64,000 nucleotides of DNA from RCIO01 sp040880025 (GTDB lineage: Bacteria; Pseudomonadota; Alphaproteobacteria; Rhizobiales; Rhizobiaceae). The notes beneath the pieces were generated by a model that was given only the letters and a program-made list of their open reading frames with translations, was not told the origin of the DNA and searched no databases. Position numbers and translations under genes: made by a program. This document shows, one piece after another, positions 61,029 to 64,000 of the stretch. The stretch's first letter is position 1, and every line of letters begins with the position of its first letter. The stretch lies in contig JBBDJD010000013.1 of assembly GCA_040880025.1 (NCBI GenBank), positions 310,001 to 374,000 on the forward strand. The letters are read 5' to 3'.

Positions 61029-62546
61029 ATGATTTCTGTCTCCCAGGGCAGGTTGCAGGATCGCCACCCGCTGTCGGTCATCGACATCGGATCGAACTCG
61101 ATCCGCCTGGTCATCTATGAGGGCATCGCGCGCTCGCCCACCGTGCTCTTCAACGAGAAGATGCTGGCCGGTCTTGGCCGCGGCATCGTCACGACAGGCA
61201 AGCTCGACCCCAAGGGCGTGTCGCGCGCGATTGAGGAATTCCGGCGCTTCCGCGCGCTCTCCGAACAGGCGGGGTCCGAAGGCTTGCATGTCATCGCCAC
61301 GGCCGCCGCCCGCGAGGCCGAAAACGGGCATGACTTCATCGAGCGCGCCGAGGCCATTCTGGGCACCGAGATCCAGGTGCTGTCGGGCCGCGAGGAGGCC
61401 CGTTATTCGGCGCTCGGCGTCATATGCGGATTTCACGACCCCGATGGCATAGCCGGTGATCTCGGCGGCGGCAGCCTCGAGCTGGTCGACGTCAGGGGCG
61501 ACGTGATCGGCGACGGCATCACGCTGCCGCTCGGCGGCCTGCGTTTGCAGGATTCGGCCGCCAACTCGCCGGCCGAGGCCGCCCGCATCGCCCGCAAGGA
61601 GTTGAAGCGCGCCGAACTGCTATCGGGCGGGGAGGGGCGCGTCTTCTATGCCGTGGGCGGCACCTGGCGCAATCTCGCCCGCCTGCACATGATGGCCACC
61701 GGCTATCCGCTCCATGTGATGCATCACTACGAATTCGGCATCGACAGCTCGGCCGATTTCCTCACCCAGGTCGCCAAAGGCGACATCGACAGGATCAAGG
61801 GCATCGACCGCATATCCAAGACCCGCCGCGCGCTGCTGCCCTACGGCGCGGCCGTGCTTCAGGAAATCATCAGGGCCATGAAGCCGTCGAAGATTGTCGT
61901 TTCGGCGCTCGGCGTGCGCGAGGGCTATCTTTTCTCCCTGCTCGACGAGCAGAAACGCGCGACCGACCCGCTGATTTCGGCGGCCGAGGAACTGGCGGTG
62001 CTGCGCGCCCGTTCCGTCACCCACGCGCGCGAACTGGCCGCGTGGACCGGCGAGACGCTCGCTACCTTCGGCCTCAGCGAGGAGCCGCAGGAAGCGCGCT
62101 ACCGCCAAGCAGCCTGCCTGCTGGCCGACATAGGCTGGCGCGCGCATCCCGAATATCGCGGCACCCAGTCGCTCAACATCATCTCCCACGCGTCATTCAT
62201 TGGTATCGACCATCCGGGCCGCGCTTTCATCGCGCTCACCATCATGTTCCGCTACGAGGGGGTCTACGACGACGACGTCAGCCCCGAATTGCGCAAGCTC
62301 GCCGGCGCGCGTCTGGTCGAGCGCGCCCGTCTGCTTGGCGCCATGATGCGTGTCGTCTACCTGCTGTCGGCCGCGATGCCGGGCGTCATGCCGTCGCTGA
62401 AATGGCTGAAGCGCGACGATGGCGGCTTCACGCTGACGGTGCCCAGGCAGCACGCCGCGCTGATGGGCGAGCGCCCCGAAGCCCGGCTGGCGCAACTCGC
62501 CAAGGTCAGCGGGCTGGACCTGAAGCTGGCCATGGCGGCGGAATGA
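61029..62546 (+). CDS. ppx: Exopolyphosphatase Ppx (Ppx/GppA family)
   Basis: Ppx removes terminal phosphate from polyphosphate; the family also cleaves pppGpp. The 505-residue protein has the actin-like ATPase motifs VIDIGSNSIRLVIYE, the GDLGGGSLEL loop and TAAAREAENG, and a C-terminal HD-like helical region. It is coupled with ppk, as is typical. Confidence 0.93.
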   Translation: MISVSQGRLQDRHPLSVIDIGSNSIRLVIYEGIARSPTVLFNEKMLAGLGRGIVTTGKLDPKGVSRAIEEFRRFRALSEQAGSEGLHVIATAAAREAENGHDFIERAEAILGTEIQVLSGREEARYSALGVICGFHDPDGIAGDLGGGSLELVDVRGDVIGDGITLPLGGLRLQDSAANSPAEAARIARKELKRAELLSGGEGRVFYAVGGTWRNLARLHMMATGYPLHVMHHYEFGIDSSADFLTQVAKGDIDRIKGIDRISKTRRALLPYGAAVLQEIIRAMKPSKIVVSALGVREGYLFSLLDEQKRATDPLISAAEELAVLRARSVTHARELAAWTGETLATFGLSEEPQEARYRQAACLLADIGWRAHPEYRGTQSLNIISHASFIGIDHPGRAFIALTIMFRYEGVYDDDVSPELRKLAGARLVERARLLGAMMRVVYLLSAAMPGVMPSLKWLKRDDGGFTLTVPRQHAALMGERPEARLAQLAKVSGLDLKLAMAAE

Positions 62547-62733
62547 GCCGGGCCGTCCGAGGATCGCCGGCCGGAACGCTGTTCAGGGCCACGGTTCGCC
62601 GAGTGTTGCGATGACAATGGTGCGGCCGATCCATTGCTCCGAAAGCGGCGACCGCAATCAGAGTGGTCGCGGCCAACCGCGCTGCCACCGGTGCGAATTC
62701 CCCTAATGATCTTCATCCTGGTTCCTCGTCTTC

Positions 62734-63603
62734 TCACGTGATGCCGTCCAGAAATTCCAGGACGGCCTTGTCGAACGCCGCCGCGTTGTCTTCGTGAATG
62801 ATGTGGGAGGCACCGGGGATATCGGCGCGCCGCGCGGCAGGTAGGAGCTCCGCGAGCCGTGCCGTGAGCCGGTGAAAGAGCGCCGGACTGTGCGAACCCA
62901 CTGGCAGCAGCACCGGGCAGCGGACCTCACGAACCCGGTCCTCCGGCAGGTCTGCCAAACCGGATCCGAGAAACTCGGCGGCGATGAGATTGTCGCGCAC
63001 CTGTTTCATGCGCTCGGATGGCAGAGCCGCGTATGCTTCGGCGCCCAGGACGGCTTTTCCGAAGATCGCTATGGCTCTTTCGGCATCGCCCGCCTCAATG
63101 GCTTTCGTTGCGGGGGCCAGCCCGCGCATGCCGAACGTCAGGATTGCCATCGCGGTGCGTGGCCGGCTGAGGAACAGGGTCAGCAATTCTCCGGATTTCG
63201 GAGGATTGCTGACGAACAGCGGCACGACCGGTGGTTCGCTTAACACCAGCGAGCGCACGAGGTCGGGTCGCTTCATCGCGACAAGCAGGCACAGGAAGGC
63301 TCCGTAGGAATGGCCGATGAGATGCGCGGGCGCGGCCGCGACGACCTCGATCATCGCCGCTAGGTCGTCCGCCTGCTGATCCATGGCGTAGTCGGCCCCC
63401 TCGGGGATCGGCCGGTTCGGCCAGTGATGCCGGCGGCTGTAGGCGACGGCGCGATAGCGTGTCGCAAAGCTCTCCAACTGCTCGCTCCAGGTGCGGTAGT
63501 CGCTCACCGATCCGTGGACGAAGATCACAGGTGCGCCGTCGCCGCGTTCGACGAACGCGAATTCGTATCCGTGTGCCTTGAGCGTTGTAGTGATCGTCTT
63601 CAT
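62734..63603 (-). CDS. Alpha/beta hydrolase
   Basis: The 289-residue protein has the hydrolase fold with oxyanion segment FVHGSVSD, nucleophile Ser in LIGHSYGAF, and the catalytic His near the C-terminus in GASHIIHED. The substrate (ester, epoxide or other) is not predictable. It is divergent from the AraC-type gene, 131 bp apart. Its sequence continues the core-like base composition. Confidence 0.88.
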   Translation of the reverse strand: MKTITTTLKAHGYEFAFVERGDGAPVIFVHGSVSDYRTWSEQLESFATRYRAVAYSRRHHWPNRPIPEGADYAMDQQADDLAAMIEVVAAAPAHLIGHSYGAFLCLLVAMKRPDLVRSLVLSEPPVVPLFVSNPPKSGELLTLFLSRPRTAMAILTFGMRGLAPATKAIEAGDAERAIAIFGKAVLGAEAYAALPSERMKQVRDNLIAAEFLGSGLADLPEDRVREVRCPVLLPVGSHSPALFHRLTARLAELLPAARRADIPGASHIIHEDNAAAFDKAVLEFLDGIT

Positions 63604-63734
63604 GGGGCAAGCACTGGTGCCGGAATGTTGATGCGGTCCAGACCCTACTGCCCGTCGGTTCGCCGGAGTTTGCCGGAAAGCTCGTTTTCTTTGCAGAGTT
63701 GCCCTTGCTTGCCGATTATACGACGCTGGGGATC

Positions 63735-64000
63735 ATGGACGCCCTTTCCCAAGCCTTGGCGGCTGTCCGCGCGACCGCTGCCATCTTCTTTCGCGTCGAG
63801 TGCGAGGCCCCTTGGGGGTTTTCGGTGCCGAGCATCGATAAGGCAGCCGACCTTCTGTCCCCCGGCACCGCGCGGATCGTGAATTTTCATCTGGTCACCG
63901 ACGGTCGCGCGCAGGTTCGAATGGAGGACGGCGAGGAACTCTGGGCCGAGTCCGGCGATATCGTGATCCTCCCGTACGGCCACGCGCACACCGTTTCGAA
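63735..64000 (+). CDS. AraC-type regulator with cupin domain (3' end missing)
   Basis: An open frame begins at ATG 63735 and runs off the window. It encodes MDALSQALAAVRATAAIFFR followed by VECEAPWGFSVPSIDKAAD, and later FHLVTDGRAQVRMEDGEELW and SGDIVILPYGHAHTVS. This is the cupin_6-type N-terminal domain seen in AraC/XylS-family regulators; the helix-turn-helix region would lie beyond the window. It is divergent from the hydrolase gene at 62734-63603 and may regulate it. Confidence 0.8.
   Translation, partial: MDALSQALAAVRATAAIFFRVECEAPWGFSVPSIDKAADLLSPGTARIVNFHLVTDGRAQVRMEDGEELWAESGDIVILPYGHAHTVS

Noticed and set aside
62547..62733. Signal-peptide-like frame (AARLAATTLIAVAAFGA) on the minus strand after ppx
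   Set aside because: The frame runs into the end of ppx antisense and has no start context or conserved mature part; probably chance.

Overview
The window is a high-GC alphaproteobacterial chromosome segment, most likely from the Hyphomicrobiales (Phyllobacteriaceae/Mesorhizobium-like). The evidence is gene content and order: mltG-yicC-gmk, rsmA-pdxA-surA-like-lptD-lptG-lptF, pepA-holC, purN-purM, a general L-amino acid (aapJQMP) transporter, an HdaA-type DnaA regulator, a DUF1127 protein, Omp25/31-type barrel protein, and bacterial homologues of the mitochondrial complex I subunits NDUFS4 and NDUFS6. No database search was run; all family names are by recognition of motifs.

Layout. 1-12.4 kb holds housekeeping genes: cell-wall lytic transglycosylase, guanylate kinase, rRNA dimethylase, pyridoxine synthesis, the LPS export operon, leucyl aminopeptidase and the DNA polymerase III chi subunit. 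12.4-14.8 kb is a leftward ArsR-led operon of two SRPBCC proteins, two DUF1801 proteins and a small membrane protein, with an extended inverted repeat in front of the regulator. 14.9-17.6 kb carries an ABC-F ATPase and an enoyl-CoA hydratase. 17.55-21.54 kb is a small genomic island bounded by two diverged 241-bp direct repeats. It contains a phage-tail remnant, a MACPF-like pore-forming protein gene, a gene for a PD-(D/E)XK nuclease-like protein, and a decayed IS3-type transposase; its base composition is clearly more AT-rich than its neighbours. 21.4-34.1 kb returns to core genes: DinB, GST, ndk, an M15 peptidase beside a caspase-like protein with two YARHG repeats, a GGDEF-EAL protein, moaE-moaD-pgsA, uvrC, a short-chain dehydrogenase and a Ca2+/Na+ exchanger.

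34.4-48.8 kb holds an outer-membrane barrel gene with a textbook terminator, GST, RNase T2 with a small exported partner, two tandem PilZ-like genes, a molybdopterin oxidoreductase, a LacI regulator divergent from a DUF1127 gene with three matching operators between them, purN-purM, a CDP-alcohol phosphatidyltransferase, a PerM-type permease, hdaA and galM. 48.8-50.0 kb is a second, smaller accessory patch next to tRNA-Arg: an XRE/HigA-type regulator followed after 10 bp by a cytoplasmic-looking trypsin-fold protease. 50.1-64 kb returns to core: tRNA-Arg(TCT), NDUFS4-like protein, tRNA-Pro(TGG), metC, aapJQMP, an FAD monooxygenase, a zinc-finger NDUFS6-like protein, ppk-ppx, an alpha/beta hydrolase, and the start of an AraC-type regulator cut by the window end.

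The best candidates for undescribed biology are the two accessory cassettes: the MACPF-like/nuclease-like pair (18.1-20.6 kb) and the XRE/trypsin-like pair (48.8-50.0 kb). The best regulatory observation is the three-operator LacI/DUF1127 intergenic region (41.7-41.8 kb).
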